Source: Spirochaetota bacterium | GTDB taxonomy: Bacteria > Spirochaetota > Leptospiria > Turneriellales > Turneriellaceae | Direction: 5' to 3' | DNA length: 32,604 nucleotides | Assembly (NCBI GenBank): GCA_018240245.1 | Contig: JAFEGD010000235.1 | Span: forward strand, 1-32,604 | Notes under the pieces: model-generated | Databases searched by the model: none | The model's input: only the letters and a program-made list of their open reading frames with translations | What the model was told of the DNA's origin: nothing | Part shown: positions 16,238-27,626 of the stretch, in pieces | How positions within the stretch are numbered: the first letter of the stretch is position 1 | Layout of the letters: every line of letters starts with the position of its first letter | Program-made: the position numbers and the translations under genes

Positions 16238-16337
16238 GGGTGCGAGCGGGTTTTGTGGGCTCATTGTGGGTTGCAAACGGTGCCACCTATCGGCGGAGGT
16301 TCCATTCGCCGCGTACCCACAAAGCGCGCTCGCACCC
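16238..16337. repeat. 100-bp inverted-repeat element ending in the uvrA stop codon
   Basis: A left arm at 16238-16260 (GGGTGCGAGCGGGTTTTGTG...) pairs imperfectly with a right arm at 16313-16337 (ending CGCGCTCGCACCC), about 25 bp with roughly four or five mismatches. The last base is the first base of the uvrA stop triplet on the plus strand. The left 43 bases are about 81 percent identical to 23595-23637. This suggests a small dispersed, non-coding palindromic element that may double as a terminator for uvrA. Confidence 0.65.
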
Positions 16338-19207
16338 TAAACCAACCACTTCTTCAAAAATTTTCCCGTGAGCGAGTTTTTATCTTTTGCGATTACCTCA
16401 GGAGTGCCGGTCGCAATTACGACGCCCCCTTTGACGCCGCCTTCGGGGCCCATGTCGATGATGTAGTCGGCGCACTTAATGACATCCATATTATGTTCGA
16501 TGACGACGACGGTGTTACCCTCGTCGACAAAGCGTTGTAAAATATTCATGAGCAGGCGAATGTCTTCAAAATGCAAGCCCGTCGTCGGTTCGTCGAGAAT
16601 GTAGAGCGTTTTGCCCGTCGAGCGGCGCGAAAGTTCGGTCGCCAATTTTACGCGCTGTGCCTCGCCGCCCGATAAGGTCGTCGCCGCTTGCCCGAGTTTG
16701 ATATAGCCCAAACCGACATCGAAAAGCGCTTTGACTTTGCTGTGTACTTGAGGCATCGCGGCAAAAAAATCGACGGCTTCTTCGACGGGCATTTCGAGAA
16801 TCTCGTAGATATTTTTGTTTTTGAAGCGTACTTCGAGCGTCTCTTGGTTGTAGCGTTTGCCGTTGCAGACCTCGCACTTGACGTAAACGTCGCTCAAAAA
16901 ATGCATTTCAATTTTTTTGACACCGTCGCCGTCGCACGCTTCGCAGCGCCCGCCCTCGACGTTAAACGAAAACCGACCCGGCTTATAGCCGCGCATTTGG
17001 CTTGCGGGCAGCGCGGCGAAAAGATCGCGAATCGGTCCGAACGCGCCCGTATATGTCGCGGCGTTTGAGCGCGGCGTACGCCCAATCGGGCTTTGGTCGA
17101 TGTTAATAATTTTGTCGATATGTTCAAGTCCGGTAATCGCTTTGTGTTTGCCGGGTAAATCTTGCGAACCCATAATGCGCTTGCTCACGCCTTTGTATAA
17201 AATTTCGTTGACGAGCGAACTTTTGCCGCTGCCCGAAAGCCCGGTGACGACCGTGAGCACCGACAACGGAAACTCGACGTCGATATTTTTGAGATTGTTT
17301 TCAGCGGCGCCGGTAATGCGGATTTTCTCCTCTGCCGGCTTTCGGCGCGTGTGAGGGCGATCAATCCGCCTTTTACCCGTCAAATAGTCGGCTGTGATAG
17401 AATTTTTGGCCTTAACGAGTTGCGCGTACGTGCCCGCGAACACGACATTGCCGCCGTGGCGTCCGGCGCCGGGGCCCATATCGACGATAAAGTCGGCTTC
17501 TTGCATCGTCTCTTCGTCGTGTTCGACGACGATGATTGTGTTACCCAAATCGCGCAGTCCCTTGAGGGTCGCGATGAGTTTCGCGTTGTCCGATTGGTGC
17601 AGCCCGATCGACGGCTCGTCGAGCACGTAGAGCACACCCATCAGCGCCGAGCCGATCTGTGTTGCGAGTCGAATGCGTTGCGCTTCGCCGCCCGAAAGCG
17701 AGCCCGCGATGCGGTCGAGCGTCAAGTAGCCGACGCCGACAGAGTTCAAAAAACGCAGACGGTCGAAAATTTCTTTCATCGCCTGTTTCGCAATCTCTTG
17801 CTCGGTTTTATTAAATTTAATGTTTTGAAAATAATCGTACGCGGTTTCGAGCGTGAGCGCGGTCGTCTCGGCGATATTTTTGCCTTTGAGGCGAACCGCG
17901 AGCGCGACAGGTTTTAAGCGCTTGCCTTTGCACACGGGGCAGGGCATGTGCTCCATGTATTGCTCCATCTTTTGGCGCATGCCCTCGGATTGCGTCTGCA
18001 TATATCGCCGGTGCAAGTTGGGGATAATACCTTCGTAGCCGCGCGAAAACTGGTACGAACTCTCGGTGCCTTTCCATTCGTAATCGAGCTTCAAGCTCTT
18101 GTCGCCGTAGAGCAAAAGCTCGAAAGTTTTCTTCGGCAGTTTACGCCACGGCGTGTCGGGGTCGAAATTGAGTTTCTTGCGCAGCGCTGCAATCGACGCT
18201 TTGTACCAATAGCCGTCGCCGCCAAAACCCAAGCCGTCGCCCAAACCTTCGCGCACGGTCTGCATTTCGTCGACAATCAGCCGATCGGGGTGAAACTCCA
18301 ACATGTGGCCGAGGCCGCTACAATTTTCACACGCCCCGTCGGGCGAATTAAACGAAAACAGCCGGTGCGTGATCTCGGGAAAATTAAGTTCGCACGCAGC
18401 GCAATAGAGGCGCGCCGAAAAATTTTCTTCGGTCGTTTTGCCGTCTTCATCTTCAAAGAGAATACTCGCCTGCCCGCCGCCACCGACGCCATTCGCTTCT
18501 TTTAACGCAAGTTCGAGCGAGCCCGCAAGGTGCATGCGCTGCGCGGGCAAATTGTCTTTTTCGAGCACGAGGCGGTCGACGACAATGTCGATGTCGTGCT
18601 TCTGGTTTTTCTTGAGTTCGATCGGTTCGTCGAGGCTCTTGATTTGGCCGTTGACGCGCACGCGCACAAAGCCTTCGCGTTGAATACGCTCGAACACGTC
18701 TTTGAATTCGCCTTTTTTGCTGCGCGCGATCGGAGCTAAAACTTGCGTGCGTATTTTTTTCGCGTGCGGCAGACGCTCGAAGATGCCGAAGACGTGTGCG
18801 ACCATCGTGTCGATCGATTGCGCTTCGAGGCGCGCGCCGCATTGCGGGCAGTGCGGTTCGCCGAGACGCGCAAATAATAGGCGCAGGTAATCGTAAATTT
18901 CGGTGACGGTGCCGACGGTCGAGCGCGGGTTGCGCGCGGTAGTCTTCTGTTCGATCGAAATCGCTGGCGATAAGCCTTCGATCGAATCGACATCGGGTTT
19001 TTCAAGCTGCCCCAGAAATTGCCGCGCGTACGCCGAGAGCGACTCGACGTAGCGACGTTGCCCCTCGGCGTAGATTGTGTCGAATGCGAGCGAGCTCTTG
19101 CCGCTGCCCGAAAGCCCCGTGATGACGACGAGCTTTTCGCGCGGTATTTCGAGCGAGACGTTTTTGAGATTGTGTTCGCGTGCGCCCGTGATACGAATTT
19201 TATTCAT
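16337..19207 (-). CDS. uvrA: UvrABC excision nuclease subunit A
   Basis: UvrA is the ATP-dependent damage-recognition subunit of nucleotide excision repair and acts as a dimer that loads UvrB. The 956-residue length and architecture are canonical. Two ABC ATPase modules are seen, with Walker A motifs [10 protein letters not shown] (residues 31-40 and again in the second half), signatures [14 protein letters not shown] and [14 protein letters not shown], and Walker B-type [11 protein letters not shown] and [11 protein letters not shown]. Zinc-module cysteines are present in [22 protein letters not shown] and [16 protein letters not shown]. The start is the ATG complementary to 19205-19207. No strong ribosome binding site is visible and no LexA-type box was recognised. 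It is divergent from purL. Confidence 0.98.
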   Translation of the reverse strand: MNKIRITGAREHNLKNVSLEIPREKLVVITGLSGSGKSSLAFDTIYAEGQRRYVESLSAYARQFLGQLEKPDVDSIEGLSPAISIEQKTTARNPRSTVGTVTEIYDYLRLLFARLGEPHCPQCGARLEAQSIDTMVAHVFGIFERLPHAKKIRTQVLAPIARSKKGEFKDVFERIQREGFVRVRVNGQIKSLDEPIELKKNQKHDIDIVVDRLVLEKDNLPAQRMHLAGSLELALKEANGVGGGGQASILFEDEDGKTTEENFSARLYCAACELNFPEITHRLFSFNSPDGACENCSGLGHMLEFHPDRLIVDEMQTVREGLGDGLGFGGDGYWYKASIAALRKKLNFDPDTPWRKLPKKTFELLLYGDKSLKLDYEWKGTESSYQFSRGYEGIIPNLHRRYMQTQSEGMRQKMEQYMEHMPCPVCKGKRLKPVALAVRLKGKNIAETTALTLETAYDYFQNIKFNKTEQEIAKQAMKEIFDRLRFLNSVGVGYLTLDRIAGSLSGGEAQRIRLATQIGSALMGVLYVLDEPSIGLHQSDNAKLIATLKGLRDLGNTIIVVEHDEETMQEADFIVDMGPGAGRHGGNVVFAGTYAQLVKAKNSITADYLTGKRRIDRPHTRRKPAEEKIRITGAAENNLKNIDVEFPLSVLTVVTGLSGSGKSSLVNEILYKGVSKRIMGSQDLPGKHKAITGLEHIDKIINIDQSPIGRTPRSNAATYTGAFGPIRDLFAALPASQMRGYKPGRFSFNVEGGRCEACDGDGVKKIEMHFLSDVYVKCEVCNGKRYNQETLEVRFKNKNIYEILEMPVEEAVDFFAAMPQVHSKVKALFDVGLGYIKLGQAATTLSGGEAQRVKLATELSRRSTGKTLYILDEPTTGLHFEDIRLLMNILQRFVDEGNTVVVIEHNMDVIKCADYIIDMGPEGGVKGGVVIATGTPEVIAKDKNSLTGKFLKKWLV

Positions 19208-19298
19208 ACTTTAGCTATGCCGTTTTTCGAGAGTGCAATAGGCGATACAGGAATTATCCCTTTACTTGTCCGCGTGTGTCAACGGGCGATTTGGTCGC

Positions 19299-21566
<2,268 letters not shown>

Positions 21567-21572
21567 CACGAC

Positions 21573-22985
21573 TCACAAATTATTACAAGTCGCACTATTG
21601 CGGCACTTACGTAAATCCATCACTGCTTTTTCGTTAACGAGCGCCATTTCGGCGGTGACGTTTTGGGTCGCCCAAACGACGACGTTTTGCCAAACGCCGG
21701 TATTCGAGCTCGACATTTTATCGTAACCCGAGCGATACCTCAGATGGTATGTAAGAAAGGTTTGTTCGAGAATAATTTTGGCGACATTGCCGACGGGTAA
21801 GTTATAGCGGTTTTGTCGCATGTTCGAATATGCTTGCGAGTTTATGTAGTTTTCAAAATTTTCGTTGGGGTTAGATCCGCCGATTGAGCGATTTCCGTAA
21901 TGGTCTTCTGCCCAACCCTCGATGTCGGTGTGGTTATACCCGGTAGAAATCCAGACATGCGTCATCTGCACGATGTCGCCGCTGTAGTGATGCGTCAGCG
22001 CGGGATAGAGAAGCTGGTCGCCCGAGATATTATAATAGCGACCTACGATCGGCGCAGTTTGTAAGCTGTGATTGCGACTCGCGAGCCCTTCGAGCCAAAC
22101 TTCGTTAAAGTAGAAAGTCGCGGCGTTGTAAGATGGCTCCCAGATAACCCAATCTTGATTGCCTTCGAAAAAATTGGAAATATTACTACCGCAGCCCGGA
22201 CACGTATTCGGATATTGATATGTACCGCCGAATTGAGAACCGGTATCGGGGCAGTTGCCGATAATAGCGGTGTCGCTCAAACAATTGTAGTTTGTACCGT
22301 CGTCCGAACCCAACTGCTTCGCGCCGTGCGCAGAGCCCAAGGGTGTCGTCGAACCGTTCTGCATGTAATCGACGGTCGGGTTCTCGTTGACTCCCAAACC
22401 GACCGATATGTAATCGGCGCAAGCCGAATCGCTACAGCCGAGTGGGTTGATGGAAAACTGCGAAGAGTTTAATCCGAGAGCGATGAGCGAATCGAGGCTG
22501 CCAAATTCTTGAAAACCGTACGTTGTGTTATAGGCATAACCGTCGATGGCATTGTAATTATTCGTGATTAAAGGGTCGCCGTTAGAATCGAATTTCTTGA
22601 GATTGATGAAGTGCGTATAACTTGTGACGTTAATGCCGACGACGTTCCAACTGAACGGCAAGATGGGATGGTTGATAAAAACGTCTTGTACATAATCGGG
22701 TTTGTCGCCGCCAATGCGGTTAATGCCGATTGCTCCGCATTCGACATTCACACCATGGTCGATCGAAGCGCCGCCTAGCGCAACGCAGGTGCCGGTATAG
22801 CGCCCGCCCGCTTTTGCCTTCAAATAATCGGCCGCCCAGCGTTGTTGATTTGTACCTTGAAATTCCATGTAGAGAAATGCCTCTTCTGGGAAATTATGGT
22901 GTACCTTAAACGAATAGGCGTCGACGCGCGTGAGGAGCGTCATAAATACTATAAAAATAACAAATAGGCAACGATATGTTTTCAC
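21573..22985 (-). CDS. Secreted zinc-dependent phospholipase C-like protein with long cysteine-containing insertion
   Basis: A 470-residue protein with a signal peptide (residues 1-23, cut after RVDA). I find a full set of candidate zinc ligands in the order of the zinc-dependent phospholipase C family (Clostridium alpha-toxin type): H29/H30 near the mature N-terminus, D97 in DKPDYVQD, H125 in SYTHFINL, then H333-x3-D337-x5-H343 in THHYSGDIVQMTHVW, and H352-x3-E356 in YNHTDIEGW. Alpha-toxin has H126, D130, H136, H148 and E152 with nearly the same spacing. Between H125 and H333 there are about 207 residues instead of about 57, including C184, C189, C235, C245, C262 and C265. The gene is visibly more A+T-rich than uvrA or purL. 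The substrate is unproven; an S1/P1-type nuclease is the other fold-related option. Confidence 0.68.
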   Translation of the reverse strand: MKTYRCLFVIFIVFMTLLTRVDAYSFKVHHNFPEEAFLYMEFQGTNQQRWAADYLKAKAGGRYTGTCVALGGASIDHGVNVECGAIGINRIGGDKPDYVQDVFINHPILPFSWNVVGINVTSYTHFINLKKFDSNGDPLITNNYNAIDGYAYNTTYGFQEFGSLDSLIALGLNSSQFSINPLGCSDSACADYISVGLGVNENPTVDYMQNGSTTPLGSAHGAKQLGSDDGTNYNCLSDTAIIGNCPDTGSQFGGTYQYPNTCPGCGSNISNFFEGNQDWVIWEPSYNAATFYFNEVWLEGLASRNHSLQTAPIVGRYYNISGDQLLYPALTHHYSGDIVQMTHVWISTGYNHTDIEGWAEDHYGNRSIGGSNPNENFENYINSQAYSNMRQNRYNLPVGNVAKIILEQTFLTYHLRYRSGYDKMSSSNTGVWQNVVVWATQNVTAEMALVNEKAVMDLRKCRNSATCNNL

Positions 22986-23048
22986 ATTAATTATATGTGT
23001 TCAGTAGCGCCTATGGTGTCAATTTTTCTCCACTATATACTGTTGCGC

Positions 23049-23066
23049 GAGTTCCCGCTTAGTCAC
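23049..23066. repeat. 18-bp shared intergenic motif, copy 1
   Basis: GAGTTCCCGCTTAGTCAC occurs between the phospholipase-like gene and the divergent small secreted-protein gene. It differs by one base from 29610-29627, which is also in a divergent intergenic region. Here it is enclosed by a 6-bp inverted repeat, GTTGCG (23042-23047) and CGCAAC (23070-23075). Possible regulatory or repeat element. Confidence 0.45.
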
Positions 23067-23146
23067 TGACGCAACCATTTTCATTTGACGGCATCTACTA
23101 AACTAAATGTTAAGTTACATACAAATATTCAATTATGGAGTTAACG

Positions 23147-23563
23147 ATGAAGTTAGTCAGAACATTTCTATTTTTTAGTTTTTTTATCGCGTTGGGAGCG
23201 CAGGCAGATATGGAGCAGCGCCCGTCAGATGGCTTGTCACCCGAATCGATCGAAGCAAAGCCCGAGGGCGGCTTTTCCAAAAGCGTTGCCGGCAAATGGA
23301 ACTGCGGCGATTTTGGCATCATGACGCTGATCGATAAAAAGGGTAAGGTCACCGGCACGTACACTTACGAAAATGGCTCGGTTACCGGCGCTGTGAAAAA
23401 TAATGTTTTTAGCGGTATTTGGAAGCAAGGCAAAGACGGGGGAGTATTCGAGTTCAAGGTTTCTATCGAGCGCATGACAACAAAGCCGACGCATCTGCGC
23501 GGTAAGTGGAAGTATAAAGGCGAGGCCAACTGGCAAGAGAGCCCGTGGGAGTGCTCGCGGTAA
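23147..23563 (+). CDS. Small secreted beta-rich protein
   Basis: A 138-residue protein with a signal peptide (MKLVRTFLFFSFFIALGAQA). The mature part has a beta-strand pattern: GKWNCGDFGIMTLIDKKGKV, TGTYTYENGSVTG, NNVFSGIWKQ, GVFEFKVS and LRGKWKYKGE. The repeated G-x-W/Y and strand-turn pattern resembles a widespread group of small secreted bacterial proteins of unknown function that look like short beta-barrels. Two cysteines (in WNCGDF and in the terminal WECSR) could pair across the barrel. The ATG at 23147 is chosen because GGAG at 23137-23140 precedes it, and an in-frame ATG at 23135 contains that site. It is divergent from the phospholipase-like gene, separated by about 160 bases. Function unknown. 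Confidence 0.72.
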   Translation: MKLVRTFLFFSFFIALGAQADMEQRPSDGLSPESIEAKPEGGFSKSVAGKWNCGDFGIMTLIDKKGKVTGTYTYENGSVTGAVKNNVFSGIWKQGKDGGVFEFKVSIERMTTKPTHLRGKWKYKGEANWQESPWECSR

Positions 23564-23594
23564 GCTCGATAACTAGCTCCGTTGCGTTGATTAC

Positions 23595-23637
23595 GGGTGC
23601 GGGCGCGTTTTGTGGGTTTCTTTTGGCTTGCGAACGG
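23595..23637. repeat. Partial second copy of the 16238-type repeat element
   Basis: These 43 bases match 16238-16280 at 35 positions (starting GGGTGCGGGCGCGTTTTGTG). The complementary right arm of the first copy was not found downstream, so this copy appears truncated or diverged. It sits in the 234-base gap between the small secreted protein gene and the nitroreductase gene. Confidence 0.6.
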
Positions 23638-23675
23638 GAATCGCCTGCTGCCACCGACAAGATCGCAGGCCTCGC

Positions 23676-23705
23676 CATTCACCTTTTGTATTCAAAAGGT
23701 GAATG
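23676..23705. terminator. 13-bp perfect hairpin in the gap before the nitroreductase gene
   Basis: CATTCACCTTTTG (23676-23688) and CAAAAGGTGAATG (23693-23705) flank a TATT loop. It could terminate transcription from the small secreted-protein gene in either direction, although no T run follows. It may instead belong to the adjacent repeat element. Confidence 0.4.
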
Positions 23706-23797
23706 ACCGCGATTTCTACAAATTTCCGGGTTTGAAGCCCAAAACTCCATTTTCCAAATGACTTGTTACGGCAATTCGCTTAAGTGATTTGCCCAAC

Positions 23798-24358
23798 ATG
23801 CGCCATCCCGAATTTCCCATCGATTCGCAATTTCTCGACCGCTGGTCGCCGCGCGGTTTTGATCCGCATTTCAAGCTGAGCGAAGCCGAAATCGACAGTA
23901 TTCTCGAAGCAGCACGTTGGGCGCCGTCGTGCGCGAACGAGCAACCGTGGATTTTTTATCGCGAAAAAGACGCAGCATCGCGCCCGCTCTTCTTAAGTTT
24001 TTTGACCGAAGGCAACCAATATTGGGTGAAACACGCAAGCCACATTATTATCGTCTGCGCGCACAAAACTTTTGCCGCGACGGGAAAGCCGAATAAGTAC
24101 TATGCGTACGACACCGGCGCGGCATGGCTCTCGATGGCGCTACAGGCGCGTCACATGGGTTATTATGCGCACTGTATGGGCGGCATCGAAGAGGGTGTGA
24201 TTGCCGAGAAACTCGGTATCGATACGAATGCCGTCGAAATTCTTTCGGCGATTGCCATCGGTAAGCACGGCGAGAACGCGCATTTACACGACCGCCACAG
24301 AGCGCAAGAAAAGCCGAACACGCGCAAACCGCAGCGCGAGTTTGTATATAAATTGTGA
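23798..24358 (+). CDS. Nitroreductase-family (FMN-dependent) oxidoreductase
   Basis: A 186-residue cytoplasmic protein of the nitroreductase superfamily, whose members bind FMN and reduce nitro compounds, quinones or similar substrates using NAD(P)H. Visible signatures are RWSPRGFD near the N-terminus, the FMN phosphate region ILEAARWAPSCANEQPWIFY, the middle segment AYDTGAAWLSMALQARHMGYYAHCMGGIEE, and the terminal EILSAIAIGKHGEN. The length fits single-domain members. The ATG at 23798 is chosen over a TTG three codons earlier. No clear ribosome binding site is present. The physiological substrate cannot be told from sequence. A short inverted repeat (CGCCTT, 24376-24381; AAGGCG, 24388-24393) follows 17 bases after the stop. 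Confidence 0.88.
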   Translation: MRHPEFPIDSQFLDRWSPRGFDPHFKLSEAEIDSILEAARWAPSCANEQPWIFYREKDAASRPLFLSFLTEGNQYWVKHASHIIIVCAHKTFAATGKPNKYYAYDTGAAWLSMALQARHMGYYAHCMGGIEEGVIAEKLGIDTNAVEILSAIAIGKHGENAHLHDRHRAQEKPNTRKPQREFVYKL

Positions 24359-24375
24359 CTAGCTGATAATCAAAT

Positions 24376-24393
24376 CGCCTTATTATGAAGGCG
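24376..24393. terminator. Short stem-loop after the nitroreductase gene
   Basis: CGCCTT and AAGGCG pair around a six-base ATTATG loop shortly after the stop codon. No U tract follows, so termination is only a possibility. The rest of the gap up to 24531 is A+T-rich and holds an 11-bp odd palindrome TAGTATTACTA at 24416-24426 and an AGAAAA/TTTTCT repeat at 24426-24444. Confidence 0.3.
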
Positions 24394-24531
24394 TGAAGCT
24401 ACGTATTCAACTCGGTAGTATTACTAGAAAAAGTTCTGTTTTCTGCAATAATGTAGTTAAATGTCGTTTTATCCTTTACGATGTCGTGCCCAGCATCTTT
24501 GCATGGCTTGTTATTTATTAGGGGGTTAATT

Positions 24532-26478
24532 ATGCAGAAAATAATATCCAATATCAGCTTTGGTAAGAAACTTATACTCATGCTTTTGCTACCGGTTCTT
24601 AGCATTTTGTTATTCTCGGCGGCAGAGATTCGCAGGGATTATTTACAATTGACCGATATGAAAAATGTCGCTCATATTGCCGAACTTGCCGTTGCCTCGA
24701 GCAAATTGGTACACGAGATTACTTTCGAGCGTGGCGTAACTTCGCTTTTCTTGAGTAGCGCTGGCAAAGAATTTAGAACAGAAATGTTGAAAGAACGTGC
24801 GGCTACAGACATCGTTGCAACAGAATTTCGTAGCGTATCGCTAAGTATTTCATCGGCGATGCCGCACCTACGAAAATCGGTGCAAGAGACGCTTACGAAA
24901 CTCGAGCATGTGATTTCTTCCCGCAAAAAGACCGACCGCCTTGCTCTTCGAGGCGATGACATGTCTCGACAATATTCTGAACTTGTCGCACAAATGCTTG
25001 AAATCATGGGGCAAGAAGCGAGGCAAACGAGCAATCCCCGCACAGGTAGCTTACTGCGCGGTCTTGCGACGCTTGGCAATATCAAAGAAGCGGTGGGTGG
25101 CGAACGAACGCTGTTGACTTCCGCGCTCGCTGCCGGAAAACTGAATGAATACGAATACCGAAAATTACGCGATTTTGTGCAGGCACGTAAAACACTCGAC
25201 GGTATTTTTTTTCACCTCGCACCGCACGAAGCGATTTTGTCGTATCAAAAAAGTAAGAACTCTGCAGCGAACGGTGACTTTGTGCGCCTCGAAGAACGCA
25301 TTCTTGATGCGGGTGCGGATAGAGTACTTGGGATCAATGCGACTACCTGGTTCAAGGCTGTAAGTGCAGATCTCAATGAGTTACGTGCAGCAGAAGTGGA
25401 GATACAATCGTTACTGCAAAATACCACCGATAGTGTTTATGCAGAAGCTCGAAGCAATCTCGTTGTCGATCTATCGGTCGTTATTGCCGTCTTGCTTGCT
25501 GTGGTATTACTTACACTCTTAATAATCAGAAATATTACCGGACGCCTACGCCAAACATTAGACGATATCGATAGCCTTGTGAGGGGCGATTTAACGGTTC
25601 GTGCTATTGATGGTGGCAGAGACGAATTAGGTATTTTCGCGCAAGCTGTGAACGGTTTTGCCGAAAGAATTCACGACATCATAAAATCGTTACAAGAAGC
25701 GAGTATATCGATCAAAGATGCGTCTACACAATTAACAGAAACCTCGGCGATTCTGTCCTCGGGGATCGAGCAAACTTCGACGCAATCAAAGATTATTGCC
25801 GATTCTGCCGAAGAGATGAACCGCAAGATGGAATCGTTTTCGAGCGCAATCGAAGAAATGTCTATTAGCATCGGTGAAATTTCTGCGCACGGCGCTGAGG
25901 CATCGCGCATGGCCACCGATGCGGGGGCGGCGGCAACGCACTCGGCTAAAACAATCGATGAATTGGGCAAAGCGGCCGACGATATTGGTACTGTCACGCA
26001 GATGATTTCGTTTATCGCAGATCAAACAAAGATGCTTGCACTAAACGCTTCTATAGAGGCTGCGGGGGCGGGCGATGCGGGAAAGGGTTTTTCGGTCGTG
26101 GCATCCGAGGTGAAAGAACTCGCCCGCAAAACAGCCGAGTCAACGGCCAGTATCAGCGGCAAGGTTGAAACCATTCAACAGCGTACTTCGAACGCAGTGG
26201 CTGTCGTCACTCAGATCGGACAAATTGTAATAAAACTGCGCGACTTGAATAGCAGTATAGCTTCTACGGTAGAAGAGCAGTCAATGGTCGTCAAGGAAAT
26301 TGCATCACATGTTGCGACGACAGTCAATGCAGCGAAAGAAGTCAATCAAAACATCGTCGGTATTTCTACCGCGGCAGCAGAAGGAGCGCGTGAAGCTGGA
26401 CATTCGTCAGGACAAGCAAAAGCCTTGCTCGAGCTATCGGGAAAACTCAACGGCATCATCGCCGCATTCAAGATTTGA
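24532..26478 (+). CDS. Methyl-accepting chemotaxis protein with NIT sensory domain
   Basis: A 648-residue transmembrane chemoreceptor. A first membrane span (about residues 13-31) is followed by an external helical domain of about 260 residues matching the NIT (nitrate/nitrite-sensing) pattern: SSKLVHEITFERGVTSLFLSSAG, ERAATDI and GGERTLLTSALAAGKL. A second span lies at about 309-333, then a HAMP domain and the cytoplasmic signalling coiled coil. The hairpin tip reads FIADQTKMLALNASIEAAGAGDAGKGF, the AAGAG variant also seen in other receptors. The ATG at 24532 follows a run of five G (24521-24525). The gene is more A+T-rich than its neighbours. No che genes are adjacent. The ligand is uncertain; NIT domains sense nitrate in some receptors. 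Confidence 0.92.
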   Translation: MQKIISNISFGKKLILMLLLPVLSILLFSAAEIRRDYLQLTDMKNVAHIAELAVASSKLVHEITFERGVTSLFLSSAGKEFRTEMLKERAATDIVATEFRSVSLSISSAMPHLRKSVQETLTKLEHVISSRKKTDRLALRGDDMSRQYSELVAQMLEIMGQEARQTSNPRTGSLLRGLATLGNIKEAVGGERTLLTSALAAGKLNEYEYRKLRDFVQARKTLDGIFFHLAPHEAILSYQKSKNSAANGDFVRLEERILDAGADRVLGINATTWFKAVSADLNELRAAEVEIQSLLQNTTDSVYAEARSNLVVDLSVVIAVLLAVVLLTLLIIRNITGRLRQTLDDIDSLVRGDLTVRAIDGGRDELGIFAQAVNGFAERIHDIIKSLQEASISIKDASTQLTETSAILSSGIEQTSTQSKIIADSAEEMNRKMESFSSAIEEMSISIGEISAHGAEASRMATDAGAAATHSAKTIDELGKAADDIGTVTQMISFIADQTKMLALNASIEAAGAGDAGKGFSVVASEVKELARKTAESTASISGKVETIQQRTSNAVAVVTQIGQIVIKLRDLNSSIASTVEEQSMVVKEIASHVATTVNAAKEVNQNIVGISTAAAEGAREAGHSSGQAKALLELSGKLNGIIAAFKI

Positions 26479-26524
26479 TTTAGAATAAAATCTGGAGTAG
26501 TATTTCCCGTAGAAACCATGTTTT

Positions 26525-27586
26525 CTAAGCGATTGTCACGTCCTTACAAAGGTAGACGTCTTGAATTGCGTTGAGCAGACTCACGCCTTCGGCGATCGGT
26601 TTTTGAAACGCCTTGCGTCCCGAGATGAGACCCATGCCGCCCGCGCGTTTGTTGATGACCGCCGTCGTGACCGCTTCGGCGAGATCGGTTGCGCCTTTCG
26701 ATTCGCCGCCCGAGTTGATGAGACCCATGCGACCCATATAGCAGTTCGCGACTTGGTAGCGTGTGAGATCGATCGGGTTGTCTGTCGTCAGTTCTGAATA
26801 AACTTTCGCATGTGTCTTACCGAATTTTAGCGCATTGTAACCGCCGTTATTTGTGGGCAGTTTTTGCTTGATGATGTCGGCTTGAATTGTGACGCCCAAA
26901 TGGTTTGCTTGGCTGGTTAAGTCTGCGGCCGTGTGGTAATCCACCCCGTCTTTTTTGAATTCGCTATTTCTGAGGTAGCACCACAGAATCGTCGCGAGCC
27001 CCAATTCGTGCGCGCGCTCGAACGCCTGCGCCACTTCGACGATTTGCCGCGCCGACTCGTCGCTGCCGAAGTAGATCGTCGCGCCGACCGCGACCGCACC
27101 CATCGCCGCCGCTTCTTCGACCGAGCCGAACATGATTTGGTCGAATTTATTCGGATACGAGAGAAATTCGTTGTGGTTGATTTTTACGATAAAAGGAATC
27201 TTGTGCGCATACTTGCGCGCAACCGCCGCGAGCACGCCATACGTCGATGCGACCGCATTGCAGCCGCCTTCGATCGCGAGCTTCACGATATTTTCGGGGT
27301 CGAAATAAATCGGGTTAGGTGCAAACGACGCGCCGGCGCTGTGCTCGATACCCTGATCGACGGGCAGAATCGAAACGTAGCCGGTATTCGCGAGGCGACC
27401 GTGGCCGATGATCGCCTGCAACGAACGCAGTACGTTATTGTTGCGGTTTGTCTGCGCATAGACCGTATCGACAACACTCGCCGACGGTAGGTGGAGCGAT
27501 GATTTCGCAATCGTTTTGCATTCGTGTTTTAAGAGGCTCGCGTTCGTGCCAAGATTTTTTTCGATGTCGTTGATCGTCAATGCCAT
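26525..27586 (-). CDS. fbaB: Class I fructose-bisphosphate aldolase, FbaB/DhnA type
   Basis: A 353-residue Schiff-base aldolase of the archaeal-type class I (DhnA/FbaB) family, catalysing reversible cleavage of fructose-1,6-bisphosphate in glycolysis and gluconeogenesis. Motifs include [14 protein letters not shown] near residues 72-85, [32 protein letters not shown], and [15 protein letters not shown], whose K240 or K242 is the probable Schiff-base lysine. The C-terminal phosphate-binding part has [13 protein letters not shown] and [13 protein letters not shown]. The start is the ATG complementary to 27584-27586. No clear ribosome binding site precedes it. It follows rsmI on the same strand with a 40-base gap, so co-transcription is likely. 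Its 3' end faces the receptor gene across 46 bases. Confidence 0.95.
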   Translation of the reverse strand: MALTINDIEKNLGTNASLLKHECKTIAKSSLHLPSASVVDTVYAQTNRNNNVLRSLQAIIGHGRLANTGYVSILPVDQGIEHSAGASFAPNPIYFDPENIVKLAIEGGCNAVASTYGVLAAVARKYAHKIPFIVKINHNEFLSYPNKFDQIMFGSVEEAAAMGAVAVGATIYFGSDESARQIVEVAQAFERAHELGLATILWCYLRNSEFKKDGVDYHTAADLTSQANHLGVTIQADIIKQKLPTNNGGYNALKFGKTHAKVYSELTTDNPIDLTRYQVANCYMGRMGLINSGGESKGATDLAEAVTTAVINKRAGGMGLISGRKAFQKPIAEGVSLLNAIQDVYLCKDVTIA

Positions 27587-27626
27587 GTGGAAAAGATTCG
27601 CTTTCGAGACGGCGCGTCAATCGTTG

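Noticed and set aside
16238..16337. Integron attC site
   Set aside because: The element has inverted arms, but I found no matching R' (GTTRRRY) and R'' (RYYYAAC) core sites and no integrase.
26040..26090. AAGAG instead of AARAG at the chemoreceptor hairpin tip as a sign of loss of function
   Set aside because: This variant occurs in other intact chemoreceptors, and the surrounding tip is conserved.
26479..26524. Terminator between the receptor gene and fbaB
   Set aside because: The only inverted repeat (TAGAAA/TTTCTA around 26511-26528) is six pairs long and runs into the fbaB coding end. It is too weak to call.
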